NCBI GenBank assembly: GCA_947627325.1
Contig: CANQVO010000002.1
Location: 124,001 to 188,000 of the forward strand
Reading direction: 5' to 3'
Source: an uncultured Oscillospiraceae bacterium
Lineage (GTDB): Bacteria; Bacillota; Clostridia; Oscillospirales; Oscillospiraceae
Length of the DNA stretch: 64,000 bases
Below the pieces are notes generated by a model. That model was not told the origin of the DNA. It worked only from the letters and a program-made list of their open reading frames with translations, and searched no databases. Position numbers and translations under genes: made by a program. This document shows, piece after piece, positions 37,294 to 45,657 of this stretch (its first letter is position 1; each line of letters starts with the position of its first letter).

Positions 37294-38259
37294 TTATTTC
37301 TCCTGGTCCAGGACCTCCCGGATGAGGAACCGGGGCCTGCCCTTGGTCTCCAGGTAGATCTTGCCGATATACTCGCCGATGACCCCCAGGGACAGCAGAA
37401 TGAGCCCCCCGATGGCCCACACCGAGCACACCACGCTGGCCCAGCCCACCACCGTCATCCCCAGGGCCCACTTGACGATGAAGGAGATGAGCATCCCGAT
37501 GGAGACGAGGAAGATGAGAAAGCCCAGCCCGGTGATCCACCGCAGGGGCTTGGTGGACAGGCTGGTGATGCCCTCCATGGCGAAGGCCAGCATCTTTTTG
37601 AGGGGGTACTTGCTCTCCCCGGCGAACCGCTCTCCCCGCTCGTACTCCACCGTGGCGGTGGTGTAGCCCACCAGGGGCACGATGCCCCGGAGGAACAGGT
37701 TGACCTCCCGGAACTGGGCCAGCCCCTCCAGGGCGGCCTTGGACATGAGGCGGTAGTCGGCGTGGTTGAACACCGTCTCCGCCCCCAGGGCGTTCATCAC
37801 CCGGTAAAATCCCTCGGCGGTGAAGCGTTTGAAAAAGGTGTCCTTCTTCCGGGCGGAGCGAACGCCGTAGACGACGTCACAGCCGCCGTGGTACTTCTCC
37901 ACCATCTCGTCCACCGCGTCCACGTCGTCTTGGAGGTCGGCATCCATGGAGATGACCAGGTCCGCCCGGTCCTTGGCGGTCATCAGCCCGGCCAGCAGGG
38001 CGTTCTGGTGGCCGCGGTTCCGGGTCAGATCCACCCCGGAGAAGACGGGGTCCCGCTCATGGAGGGCTCGGATGATGGCCCAGGTGCCGTCCTTGGAGCC
38101 GTCGTTCACAAAGAGGACCCGGCTGCCCTGGGAGATCTGCCCCGCGGCGGTGAGGGCGGCCAGCTTGGCGCGCAGGCGCTTGGCGGTCTCGGGCAGGACC
38201 GCCTCCTCATTATAGCAGGGGACGACGATGTAGAGGGTGTTGGGACGCACGGAGATCAC
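37294..38259 (-). CDS. GT2 family glycosyltransferase (GtrB/DPM1-like, membrane)
   Basis: 321 residues from a GTG overlapping the hprK stop (GTGA). The GT-A domain has VVPCYNEEAVLPE (about 12-24), FVNDGSKDGTW (about 49-59), the metal motif SMDADLQDD (about 102-110) and YGVRSARKKDTFFKR. Two transmembrane helices lie near residues 230-252 and 263-288. Such enzymes move a sugar to polyprenyl phosphate for envelope glycans. The acceptor and sugar are unknown. Confidence 0.88.
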   Translation of the reverse strand: MISVRPNTLYIVVPCYNEEAVLPETAKRLRAKLAALTAAGQISQGSRVLFVNDGSKDGTWAIIRALHERDPVFSGVDLTRNRGHQNALLAGLMTAKDRADLVISMDADLQDDVDAVDEMVEKYHGGCDVVYGVRSARKKDTFFKRFTAEGFYRVMNALGAETVFNHADYRLMSKAALEGLAQFREVNLFLRGIVPLVGYTTATVEYERGERFAGESKYPLKKMLAFAMEGITSLSTKPLRWITGLGFLIFLVSIGMLISFIVKWALGMTVVGWASVVCSVWAIGGLILLSLGVIGEYIGKIYLETKGRPRFLIREVLDQEK

Positions 38260-39221
38260 CTGCTCTTTTCCTGGTTTTGCTGGCTCAGGGCCTGGTCAAA
38301 GTGCTGGTTGATCTGCTGGGTAAAGGCTAGGGCGGCGTTGTAGCCCATCTTCTTGTGGCGGTTGTTCATGGCCGCCACCTCGATGATGACCGCCAGGTTT
38401 CGCCCGGGCTGGACCGGGACGGTGAGGGTGGGAATCTGCACGTCCAGCACCTCGGTATAGAGGTTCTCCACCCCCAGGCGGTCGTAGATCTTGTCGTTGC
38501 GCCAGTGCTCCAGGTTGATGATTAGATCGATCTCCTGCTGTTCCTTCACAGCGCCCATGCCGAACAGCTGCCGCACGTCCACCACGCCGATGCCCCGCAG
38601 CTCGATGTAGTGGCGGATCAGGGCGGGGGCGGTGCCCACCAGGAGCTTGTTCTCCGTGCGCTTGATGTCCACGGCGTCGTCGGCGATGAGGCGGTGGCCC
38701 CGCTTGACCAGCTCGATGGCCGTCTCGCTCTTGCCGATGCCCGACTCGCCCAAGAGCAGAACGCCCTCGCCGTAGATCTCCAGCAACACCCCGTGGCGGG
38801 TGATGCGGGGGGCCAGGGAGTTGTTCAAAAAGCCGATGAGGTCGCTCATGAAGGAGGAGGTGGTCTCGGAGGTACGCAGGATGGTGCGGTCGTACTTCTC
38901 CGCCATCTCCATGCACTCCGGGTAGGGCTCCAGGGAGCGGGTGATGATGAGGGCGGGGATGGGGTAGCTGAACAGCTTTTCAAAGGCGTCCCGCCGGGCC
39001 TGGGGGCTGATGCCGCCCAGGTAGGTGCACTCCACCAGCCCCAGCAGTTCGATACGCTTGGGGTCGAAGTGGTCAAAGAAGCCGGTGAGCTGGAGCCCGG
39101 GCCGGTTCACGTCCTCGATGACGATGGGGGTGTCCTCATACCCCTCGCCCCCCCGGAGGAGCTCCAGCTTGAACTCGTCGATCAGGGCCTTGAGCTTGAC
39201 GCTGTACGTGGCGCTTTCCAT
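38256..39221 (-). CDS. hprK: HPr kinase/phosphorylase
   Basis: Phosphorylates HPr on Ser46 and reverses it; carbon catabolite control. 321 residues: N-terminal domain, then P-loop GESGIGKSE (about 158-166), the catalytic His143 in TRHGVLLEIYG, DDAVDIKR (about 180-187) and the K3/K4 loop ending KMGYNAALAF. The C-terminus is slightly longer than B. subtilis HprK. It begins a two-gene unit with a GT2 gene. Confidence 0.95.
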   Translation of the reverse strand: MESATYSVKLKALIDEFKLELLRGGEGYEDTPIVIEDVNRPGLQLTGFFDHFDPKRIELLGLVECTYLGGISPQARRDAFEKLFSYPIPALIITRSLEPYPECMEMAEKYDRTILRTSETTSSFMSDLIGFLNNSLAPRITRHGVLLEIYGEGVLLLGESGIGKSETAIELVKRGHRLIADDAVDIKRTENKLLVGTAPALIRHYIELRGIGVVDVRQLFGMGAVKEQQEIDLIINLEHWRNDKIYDRLGVENLYTEVLDVQIPTLTVPVQPGRNLAVIIEVAAMNNRHKKMGYNAALAFTQQINQHFDQALSQQNQEKSR

Positions 39222-39260
39222 AGACGCGGCACATCCTTTCTATCCGGTCAAGTATATCCG

Positions 39261-40646
39261 CTATCGCAGCGCTAAAATACGCTTTTTGGCGGCGGTTTTG
39301 TAGAAGATGATGGTCAAGATCAGGGACAGCCCCTCGGCGATGGGGAAGGCGTACCAGACCCCGGCGGGGTAGAGGAAGGTGAACAGCGCGGCGGTGGGCA
39401 GAAGGACGATCAGCGTCCGGGCCAGGGAGCAGATCAGGCTGAAGAGGGGAATGGCCAGGGCCTGGAACACGCCGATGAGGATGATGGCGACGGCGGCCAT
39501 GGGGAAGGAGAGGCTGATGGCCCGCAGGGCGGGCACCCCCGCCGCCAGCACCTGGGAGAAGGACAGGGAGGAGGTGGCCTGGGCCGCGTCGGTGGTCTTG
39601 AAGACGGAGAGCAGGGGGCCGGGGATGGTCCAGAACAGGAGCAGGCCGAGGCAAAGGATGGCCAGAGACAGTTTGAGGGAGAAGCGCACCGCCTGGCGGA
39701 TGCGGTCGGGCTCCCGGGCGCCGTAGTTGTAGCTGACGATGGGGATGACGCCGTTGTTGAGGCCGAAGACGGGCATGAAGACGAAGGACTGGATCTTAAA
39801 ATAGGCGGTGAGGACGAAAACGTGGGCGTCGCTGATCTCCTGGAGGAGCAGGTTCATGATGGAGACCATCACCGTGGTCAGCGACTGCATGGCGATGGAG
39901 GGCAGGCCGATGCGGTAGATGCTCCCCACGATCCGGCCCTTGAATCGGAAATCCCGGAAGCGGAAGGGCACGACCTTGTTGCGCTTGACCAAGATCAGGC
40001 CCAGGGTCATCCCCAGCCACTGCCCCCCGATGGTGGCGATGGCCGCCCCGGCGATCCCCAGCCTGGGGAAGGGGCCAATCCCGGCGATCAGCAGGGGGTC
40101 GAAGATGATGTTGAAAAGCGCCCCCGCGCCCTGGATGAACATACAGGCCATGGAGTTGCCCGAGGCCTGAAGGATCCGCTCGGCGGAGAACTGCATACAC
40201 ATCCCGATGGAGCCGATGGCCACGATCCGCAGATAGCTGGCGCCGCCGGCCAGGACCACGGCGTTGTCCTTGGCGTACAGGCCGATGAAAGGCTTTGCCA
40301 GAAACAGGCCGAACAGGGCGAACAGCACCCAGATGCACAGGTAGATAAAGTAGCTGTGGGTGGCCACCTCCGCGGCCTCCGCCTGGTTTTTCTCCCCCAG
40401 CCGCCGGGCCAGGATGGCGTTGACGCCCACGCCGGTGCCGGCGCAGATGGCGATCATCAGCGCCTGGACGGGGAAGGCGTAGCCCAGGGCCAAAAAGGCG
40501 TCGGGGCTGGCGTACTGGGCCACGAAAACGCCGTCTACGATGTTGTAGAGGGCCTGGACCAGCATGGAGAGCATCATGGGCCAGGACATGACCAGGACCA
40601 ACTGTTTGACAGGCATCACGCCCATTTTATTCTCTTGCGCGTCCAA
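39261..40646 (-). CDS. MATE family efflux transporter
   Basis: 461 residues, about twelve hydrophobic helices in two repeats, with the MATE segments MVQALYNIVDGVFVAQY (near 30) and AERILQASGNSMACMFIQ (near 155) and GLNNGVIPIVSYNYGA in the second half (about 292-307). Na+ or H+ driven drug/metabolite export is the family role. The start is a TTG with AGGAAGTGG upstream; ATG 21 nt in has no RBS. Terminator not evident; hprK lies 39 nt downstream. Confidence 0.9.
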   Translation of the reverse strand: MDAQENKMGVMPVKQLVLVMSWPMMLSMLVQALYNIVDGVFVAQYASPDAFLALGYAFPVQALMIAICAGTGVGVNAILARRLGEKNQAEAAEVATHSYFIYLCIWVLFALFGLFLAKPFIGLYAKDNAVVLAGGASYLRIVAIGSIGMCMQFSAERILQASGNSMACMFIQGAGALFNIIFDPLLIAGIGPFPRLGIAGAAIATIGGQWLGMTLGLILVKRNKVVPFRFRDFRFKGRIVGSIYRIGLPSIAMQSLTTVMVSIMNLLLQEISDAHVFVLTAYFKIQSFVFMPVFGLNNGVIPIVSYNYGAREPDRIRQAVRFSLKLSLAILCLGLLLFWTIPGPLLSVFKTTDAAQATSSLSFSQVLAAGVPALRAISLSFPMAAVAIILIGVFQALAIPLFSLICSLARTLIVLLPTAALFTFLYPAGVWYAFPIAEGLSLILTIIFYKTAAKKRILALR

Positions 40647-40664
40647 AAAATGCCACTTCCTTTT

Positions 40665-41228
40665 TTATATCTCCCGCACGTAGCGCAGATCCACGCACAC
40701 CACGCCCCCGGGGAAGGGGATGTCGGCGTGGGTGCCGTCCCAGGCAAAGCCGTGGGCGGCGTAAAACCTCCGGGCCCGCTCGTTCTCCCGCAGGACGAAC
40801 AAAAAGACCTTGCGGTAGCCCATCTCCCGCAGGCGGCGCAGGGCCTCCTCCAGCAAAATGCCGCCGTAGCCCCGGCCGCGCTGGGCGGGGTGGGTGTAAA
40901 AGGAGGCGATTTCGCCGTAGTCCTCGTACCCCTCGTTGTGGAAGCGGCAGATCTCCCCGGGGTTGTAGTTCACTTGTCTCGCGGGGCAGTAGTTGATGCA
41001 GGACAGGGGGGTGGAGCCGCTGTAAAGGAGGAGACCGTGACAGCCGTTTTGCCGCTCAAAGTTCTCCCGAAAGACCCCCACCCAGCGCTCGTCCGTGATC
41101 TCCCGCTCCAGGTAGTTTTTGGGGAGGCACTGGTCGTAGGTGTCCCGCCAGCCCAGGGCGTGGATCAGGGACATGGCCCGGAAGTGTTCCTCCCGGCAGG
41201 CGTCCACAAACTGGAAAGGCCCTTCCAT
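40665..41228 (-). CDS. GNAT family N-acetyltransferase
   Basis: 187 residues. The acetyl-CoA motif A is in SFYTHPAQRGRGYGGILLEEALRRL-like sequence (Q/R-x-x-G-x-G at about 116-122), followed by KVFLFVLRENERARRFYAAHGF, the GNAT motif B. Substrate unknown. The ATG directly follows the stop of the dehydratase-activase small gene, with GGAGG inside that gene's end, so it is translated with it. Confidence 0.88.
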   Translation of the reverse strand: MEGPFQFVDACREEHFRAMSLIHALGWRDTYDQCLPKNYLEREITDERWVGVFRENFERQNGCHGLLLYSGSTPLSCINYCPARQVNYNPGEICRFHNEGYEDYGEIASFYTHPAQRGRGYGGILLEEALRRLREMGYRKVFLFVLRENERARRFYAAHGFAWDGTHADIPFPGGVVCVDLRYVREI

Positions 41229-42533
41229 TTACACCGGGACCTCCTGCCGCTCCGCCTCCGCTTCCGCCTCTTGCCGGGCCAGCGCCTTGGCGTTGGCCAG
41301 CATGAGCTTGATGCGGTTCTCCTGGTTGATCTGGGTGGCGCTGGGGTCGTAGTCGATGGCCACGATGTTGGAGTAGGGGTAGTCGTCCTTCAGCCGGCGG
41401 ATCATCCCCTTGCCCACGATGTGGTTGGGCAGGCACCCGAAGGGCTGGGCGCAGACGATGTTGGGCACGCCGGAGTGGATGAGCTCCAGCATCTCGGCGG
41501 TGAGCAGCCAGCCCTCGCCCATCTTGTTGCCGTCCCCCAGGTAGCCCTGGATGAGCCGGTGGAGGTCGTCAAAGGTGCCGGGGGCCCGAAAGCGGCCCGA
41601 CTCCTTCAGCGCGGCGATCATATCCCGCTGGCAGGACTGCATATAGCCCATGCCCGCCTTGCAGAAGGCCCGCTTCAGGGGGTTGCCGCCGTAGAGGGCC
41701 ACGTCCGCCACCCGGTTGTGGAACTTGAAGATCATAAAGTCCGCCAGGCCGGGCACCACTGGCTCGGCCCCCTCGCTCAGCAGGAACTTCTCCAGCTCGT
41801 TGTTGCCCAGGGCGGAGAACTTTACGTAGATCTCCCCCACGATGCCCACCCGGATCTTCCGCTCCCCGGAGACGGGGATGGCGGCGAAGTCGGCGATGAT
41901 CTGGTCAAAGAGGGCGCGCATCTGCTTGCGGTTCATCCCCTTGCCCTGGGTAAAGCCGTCGATGAGCTTGTCCGACCAGCGCTCCACCGCCCGGTCCGTC
42001 TCGCCGGCGGTGCGCTCGTAGGGCCGGACCTGGTTTGCCACCCACATGATGAGGTCGCCGTACATCATGCCGTAGATGAGCCGCCGGATCAGCCCCAGGG
42101 TCAGGTGGAAGCCGGGGTTGTGTTCCAGGCCGAAGGAGACGGAGATGACGGGGATATAGTCCATCCCGGCCTTCTTCAGCGCCTTTCGCAACAGGTGGAT
42201 GTAGTTGGACGCCCGACAGCCGCCCCCGGTCTGGGTGATGAGCAGGGCCACCTTGTGGGGGTCGTACCCGGCGTGCTCAATGGCGTCCATGAACTGCCCG
42301 ATGACCAGCAGGGCGGGGTAGCAGGTGTCGTTGTGGACGTATTTTAACCCCTCGTCCACCACCGCCCGGCCGCCGTTGTTCAGCTGGTCCACCCGAAAGC
42401 CCTCCAGCTCCAGGAGCTTTTTGAACATCCCGAAGTGGATGGGCAGCATCTGGGGGATGAGGACGGTGTACTCCTCCTTCATCTCCTTGGTGAACAGGAG
42501 CCGGCCTGTCTTGTCGTATTTCAACTCAGCCAT
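41229..42533 (-). CDS. Acyl-CoA dehydratase activase-related protein, C-terminal piece (CoA-substrate enzyme activase, DUF2229-linked)
   Basis: 434 residues. Related to the C-terminal part of the large 2-hydroxyacyl-CoA dehydratase activase-like proteins of firmicutes (often about 1400 residues in one chain). HfgMFKKLLELEGFRV, NDTCYPALLVIGQF, ITQTGGGCRASNYIHLLRKAL and FGCLPNHIVGKGMIRRL with Cys suggest Fe-S/dehydratase-like elements (HgdB-like). The ATG overlaps the upstream gene by 8 nt. The two genes together equal one large activase. Confidence 0.8.
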   Translation of the reverse strand: MAELKYDKTGRLLFTKEMKEEYTVLIPQMLPIHFGMFKKLLELEGFRVDQLNNGGRAVVDEGLKYVHNDTCYPALLVIGQFMDAIEHAGYDPHKVALLITQTGGGCRASNYIHLLRKALKKAGMDYIPVISVSFGLEHNPGFHLTLGLIRRLIYGMMYGDLIMWVANQVRPYERTAGETDRAVERWSDKLIDGFTQGKGMNRKQMRALFDQIIADFAAIPVSGERKIRVGIVGEIYVKFSALGNNELEKFLLSEGAEPVVPGLADFMIFKFHNRVADVALYGGNPLKRAFCKAGMGYMQSCQRDMIAALKESGRFRAPGTFDDLHRLIQGYLGDGNKMGEGWLLTAEMLELIHSGVPNIVCAQPFGCLPNHIVGKGMIRRLKDDYPYSNIVAIDYDPSATQINQENRIKLMLANAKALARQEAEAEAERQEVPV

Positions 42534-45459
42534 TTTTCCTCGCCTCCATGGCGGCCATCAGGGAGCGGATGCGGATCTTCACCGCCCCCAGATTGCTGAC
42601 ATCGTCGATCTTCAGCTGGGTGTAGAGCTTGCCGTGGCTCTCCAGGATGGAGCGCATCTCGTCGCCGGTGATGGCGTCGGTGCCGCAGCCGAAGGAGACC
42701 AGCTGGACCAGCTGCATATCCTCCTGCTTGCAGACGTACCGGGCCGCCTGGTACATCCGGGCCTGGAAGGTCCACTGGTTCAGCACCTTCCGGGGCTCGT
42801 AGTCCTCCTGCCAGGCCACCGCGTCCTCGGTGATGAGGGTGAAACCGAAGGAGGTGATCAGGTCGTTGATGCCGTGGTTGATCTCCGGGTCCATGTGGTA
42901 GGGCCGCCCGGCCACCACCAAAATGGGCTGGCCCTTCTCCCGGGCGGCGCGGATGTACCGCTCCCCCTCGGCCCGCAGGTCCTTTTTATACGCGTCATAC
43001 GCCTGGTAGGCGGCCCGGGCGGCGGCGATGGTCTCCCGCCGGGGGACGGCGAACTCCGCTTCCATGAACCGGGCCATCCGCTTGGCGAAGTCGTGGGGCC
43101 GGTGGAGCCCCACGTAGGGGGTGAGGTAGCGGACGTTTTTCAACTTGGGGATGTTGGCCCCCAGCAATTCTGGATAGTAGGCCACCACGGGGCAGTTGTA
43201 GTGGTTGTCGCTGCTCTTTTCGTCGAAGTTGTAGGACATACAGGGGTAGAAGATGGTGTGCACCCCCGAGTCCACCAGCGCCTCCACGTGGCCGTGCATC
43301 AGCTTGGCGGGGTAGCAGACCGTGTCGGAGGGGATGGTGTGCTGGCCGTAGAGGTAGAGCTTCCGGGAGGACTCCGGGGAGAGGACCACCTGGAAGTTGA
43401 GGCTGGTGAAAAAGGCGAACCAGAAGGGGAGGTTTTCGTAGTAGTTCAGCCCCATGGGGATGCCGATCTTCCCCCGGCTGCCGTCTCCGTCCCCCACGCC
43501 GCCCAGCTTGCGGAGCTTTTCGTACTTATAGGCCATCAGGTCCGGCCGCTTCACCTTCTCCTGCCCCAGGGGCCGGGAACAGCGGTTGCCGGAGATGAAG
43601 CGGCGGCCGCCGTCGAATTGGTTGACGGTGAGGGAGCAGTGGTTGGTGCAGAGGTTGCAGGTGACGGGTCTGGCGCTGTGGGTGAAGGAGCGCAGGGCCT
43701 CCTCGCTGAGCAACTCCGATTGCTCCAGCCCCGCGTCCCGGGCGGCCAGGGCCGCGCCGAAGGCCCCCATGAGCCCGGCGATGGTGGGCCGGGTCACGTT
43801 CCGGCCCAGCTCCAGTTCAAAGGCCCGGAGGACAGCGTCGTTGAGGAAGGTGCCGCCCTGGACCACGATGTTCTGGCCCAAATCGTCGGCGGAGACGGCC
43901 CGGATGACCTTGTAGATGGCGTTTTTCACAATGGAGATGGACAGCCCCGCCGAGATATCCGCCACGCTGGCCCCGTCCTTCTGCGCCTGCTTGACGGAGG
44001 AGTTCATGAACACCGTGCACCGGGAGCCCAGGTTGACGGGGCTGGCGGTCAAAAGCCCCAGCTTGGAGAACTCGGCGATGTCGTACCCCAGGGCCTTGGC
44101 AAAGGTCTCGATGAAGGAGCCACAGCCGGAGGAACAGGCCTCGTTGAGCATGATGGAGTCCACCGTGCCGTTGCGGATCTTGAAGCACTTCATGTCCTGG
44201 CCGCCGATGTCGATGATAAAGTCCACCTGGGGGTCAAAGTGGGCGGCGGCGCGGTAGTGGGCCATGGTCTCCACCAGGCCCAGGTCGCAGTGGAAGGCGT
44301 TTTTGATCAGGTCCTCGCCGTAGCCGGTGACCGCCGCGCCCTTGATCTGGATGCGGTCGCCGCAGAGCTGGTAGATCTTCCGCAGCTGTTCCAGCACGAT
44401 GGCTACGGGGTTTCCCAGGTTGGAGTGGTAGTAAGTATAGAGAAGGCCGCCGGTGGGCTCGATGAGGACCACCTTGGTGGTGGTGGAGCCGGCGTCGATG
44501 CCCAGGTAGGCGGGGCCGCGGTAGGTGGCGGCGTCCACCTCCGGCGGGTGGGAGGCGTTGTGCCGGGCCAGGAACGCCTGGTAATCCGCCTGGCTGTCAA
44601 AGAGCGGGGGGAGGGTGTTCACCAAGCTGGTGTTCTCCACCGACTCCTCCAACTGCCGGAACACCTGGTCATAGGGCCGCACGGGGTAGTCGGTGGCGCA
44701 CAGGGCCGCGCCGATGGCGGCAAAGCAGTCGCCGTCTTCGGGAAAGACGGCGTGTTCCTCGTCCAGCTTCAGCGTCTCCACAAACCGGGCCCGCAGACCC
44801 TGGAGGAAGTGGAGGGGGCCGCCCAGGAAGACGATCTTGCCCTTGAGCTCCCGGCCCTGGGTCAGGCCGCCCACCGTCTGGTCCACCACCGCCTGGAAGA
44901 TGGACGCGGCCACGTCCTCCTTCCGCCCGCCCTGGTTCAGGATGGGCTGGATGTCCGTCTTGGCGAACACCCCGCACCGGGAGGCGATGGGGTAGATCTT
45001 CTCGTGTTTGAGCGACAGCTCGTCCAGCTCGTTCACCGTCACGTCCATCAGGGTGGCCATCTGGTCGATAAAGGCCCCGGTGCCCCCGGCGCAGGAGCCG
45101 TTCATCCGCTCCTCCAGAGCGCCGCCGAAGAAGATGATCTTGGCGTCCTCGCCGCCCAGTTCGATGACGGCGTCGGTGTCGGGGATAAAGGTGTTCACCG
45201 CCGCGGCGGTGGCGTACACCTCCTGGACAAAGTCCAGCTGGCAGGCCTTGGCAACGCCCAGACCGGCCGAGCCGGTGATGACCAGTTGGACCTCCTTGCC
45301 CTCCAGCAGGTCCTGAACGCCCCGCAGGGTCTCGCAGGCCCGCTCCCGGGCCATGGAGTAGTGGCGCTCATAGGAGCGGAAGAGCAGTTTATTCTCCTCA
45401 TCCAAGATCACCACCTTGACGGTGGTGGAACCGATGTCGATGCCGATGCGTAGGCTCAT
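42526..45459 (-). CDS. Acyl-CoA dehydratase activase, two BcrAD/BadFG ATPase domains plus DUF2229
   Basis: 977 residues from the ATG at 45459 (AGGTGGG upstream). Two ASKHA ATPase domains: GIDIGSTTVKVVILD (about 5-19) and GIDAGSTTTKVVLIE (about 320-334), with ELGGEDAKII and DIGGQDMKCF adenosine loops. GSCAGGTGAF and ACSSGCGSFIE hold the Cys that ligate the 4Fe-4S cluster in HgdC-type archerases. After CNLCTNHCS (about 609-617) comes the DUF2229 region with CYPAKLMHGHVEALVDSG. Likely ATP-driven reductive activator; its dehydratase is not in the window. Confidence 0.88.
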   Translation of the reverse strand: MSLRIGIDIGSTTVKVVILDEENKLLFRSYERHYSMARERACETLRGVQDLLEGKEVQLVITGSAGLGVAKACQLDFVQEVYATAAAVNTFIPDTDAVIELGGEDAKIIFFGGALEERMNGSCAGGTGAFIDQMATLMDVTVNELDELSLKHEKIYPIASRCGVFAKTDIQPILNQGGRKEDVAASIFQAVVDQTVGGLTQGRELKGKIVFLGGPLHFLQGLRARFVETLKLDEEHAVFPEDGDCFAAIGAALCATDYPVRPYDQVFRQLEESVENTSLVNTLPPLFDSQADYQAFLARHNASHPPEVDAATYRGPAYLGIDAGSTTTKVVLIEPTGGLLYTYYHSNLGNPVAIVLEQLRKIYQLCGDRIQIKGAAVTGYGEDLIKNAFHCDLGLVETMAHYRAAAHFDPQVDFIIDIGGQDMKCFKIRNGTVDSIMLNEACSSGCGSFIETFAKALGYDIAEFSKLGLLTASPVNLGSRCTVFMNSSVKQAQKDGASVADISAGLSISIVKNAIYKVIRAVSADDLGQNIVVQGGTFLNDAVLRAFELELGRNVTRPTIAGLMGAFGAALAARDAGLEQSELLSEEALRSFTHSARPVTCNLCTNHCSLTVNQFDGGRRFISGNRCSRPLGQEKVKRPDLMAYKYEKLRKLGGVGDGDGSRGKIGIPMGLNYYENLPFWFAFFTSLNFQVVLSPESSRKLYLYGQHTIPSDTVCYPAKLMHGHVEALVDSGVHTIFYPCMSYNFDEKSSDNHYNCPVVAYYPELLGANIPKLKNVRYLTPYVGLHRPHDFAKRMARFMEAEFAVPRRETIAAARAAYQAYDAYKKDLRAEGERYIRAAREKGQPILVVAGRPYHMDPEINHGINDLITSFGFTLITEDAVAWQEDYEPRKVLNQWTFQARMYQAARYVCKQEDMQLVQLVSFGCGTDAITGDEMRSILESHGKLYTQLKIDDVSNLGAVKIRIRSLMAAMEARKNG

Positions 45460-45491
45460 AGCTTCCCACCTCACCTGAAAGTTGCCCAATC

Positions 45492-45520
45492 ATTATATAG
45501 TATTTCGACTTTTTTTACAA
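45492..45520 (-). promoter_or_regulatory. Sigma-A promoter of the activase operon
   Basis: Minus strand TTGTAA (45515-45520), 17 bp, TATAAT (45492-45497). Confidence 0.75.
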
Positions 45521-45595
45521 CCACAAAATAGCGGAAAGTGCGGGCGTATCAAAAAGTTTACAATTCCCCGCCCCCGGTCTTTCCCAGGGGTTTTC

Positions 45596-45624
45596 TTGCC
45601 TTTTGGGCATGGATGTGATAAAAT
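45596..45624 (+). promoter_or_regulatory. Sigma-A promoter of the TIGR03960 radical-SAM gene
   Basis: TTGCCT (45596-45601), 17 bp, TAAAAT (45619-45624). Confidence 0.7.
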
Positions 45625-45657
45625 GAAGCCCAATCGACCGACAGCGGGGAGGACGTT

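Noticed and set aside
39822..42347. An 841-codon plus-strand open frame over the MATE, GNAT and activase genes
   Set aside because: It crosses three well-supported minus-strand genes and shows no coherent domain.
42325..45453. A 1042-codon plus-strand open frame over the activase genes
   Set aside because: Shadow of the minus-strand activase: composition dominated by Gly/Val/Asp/His, no domain, and the minus-strand motifs are unambiguous.
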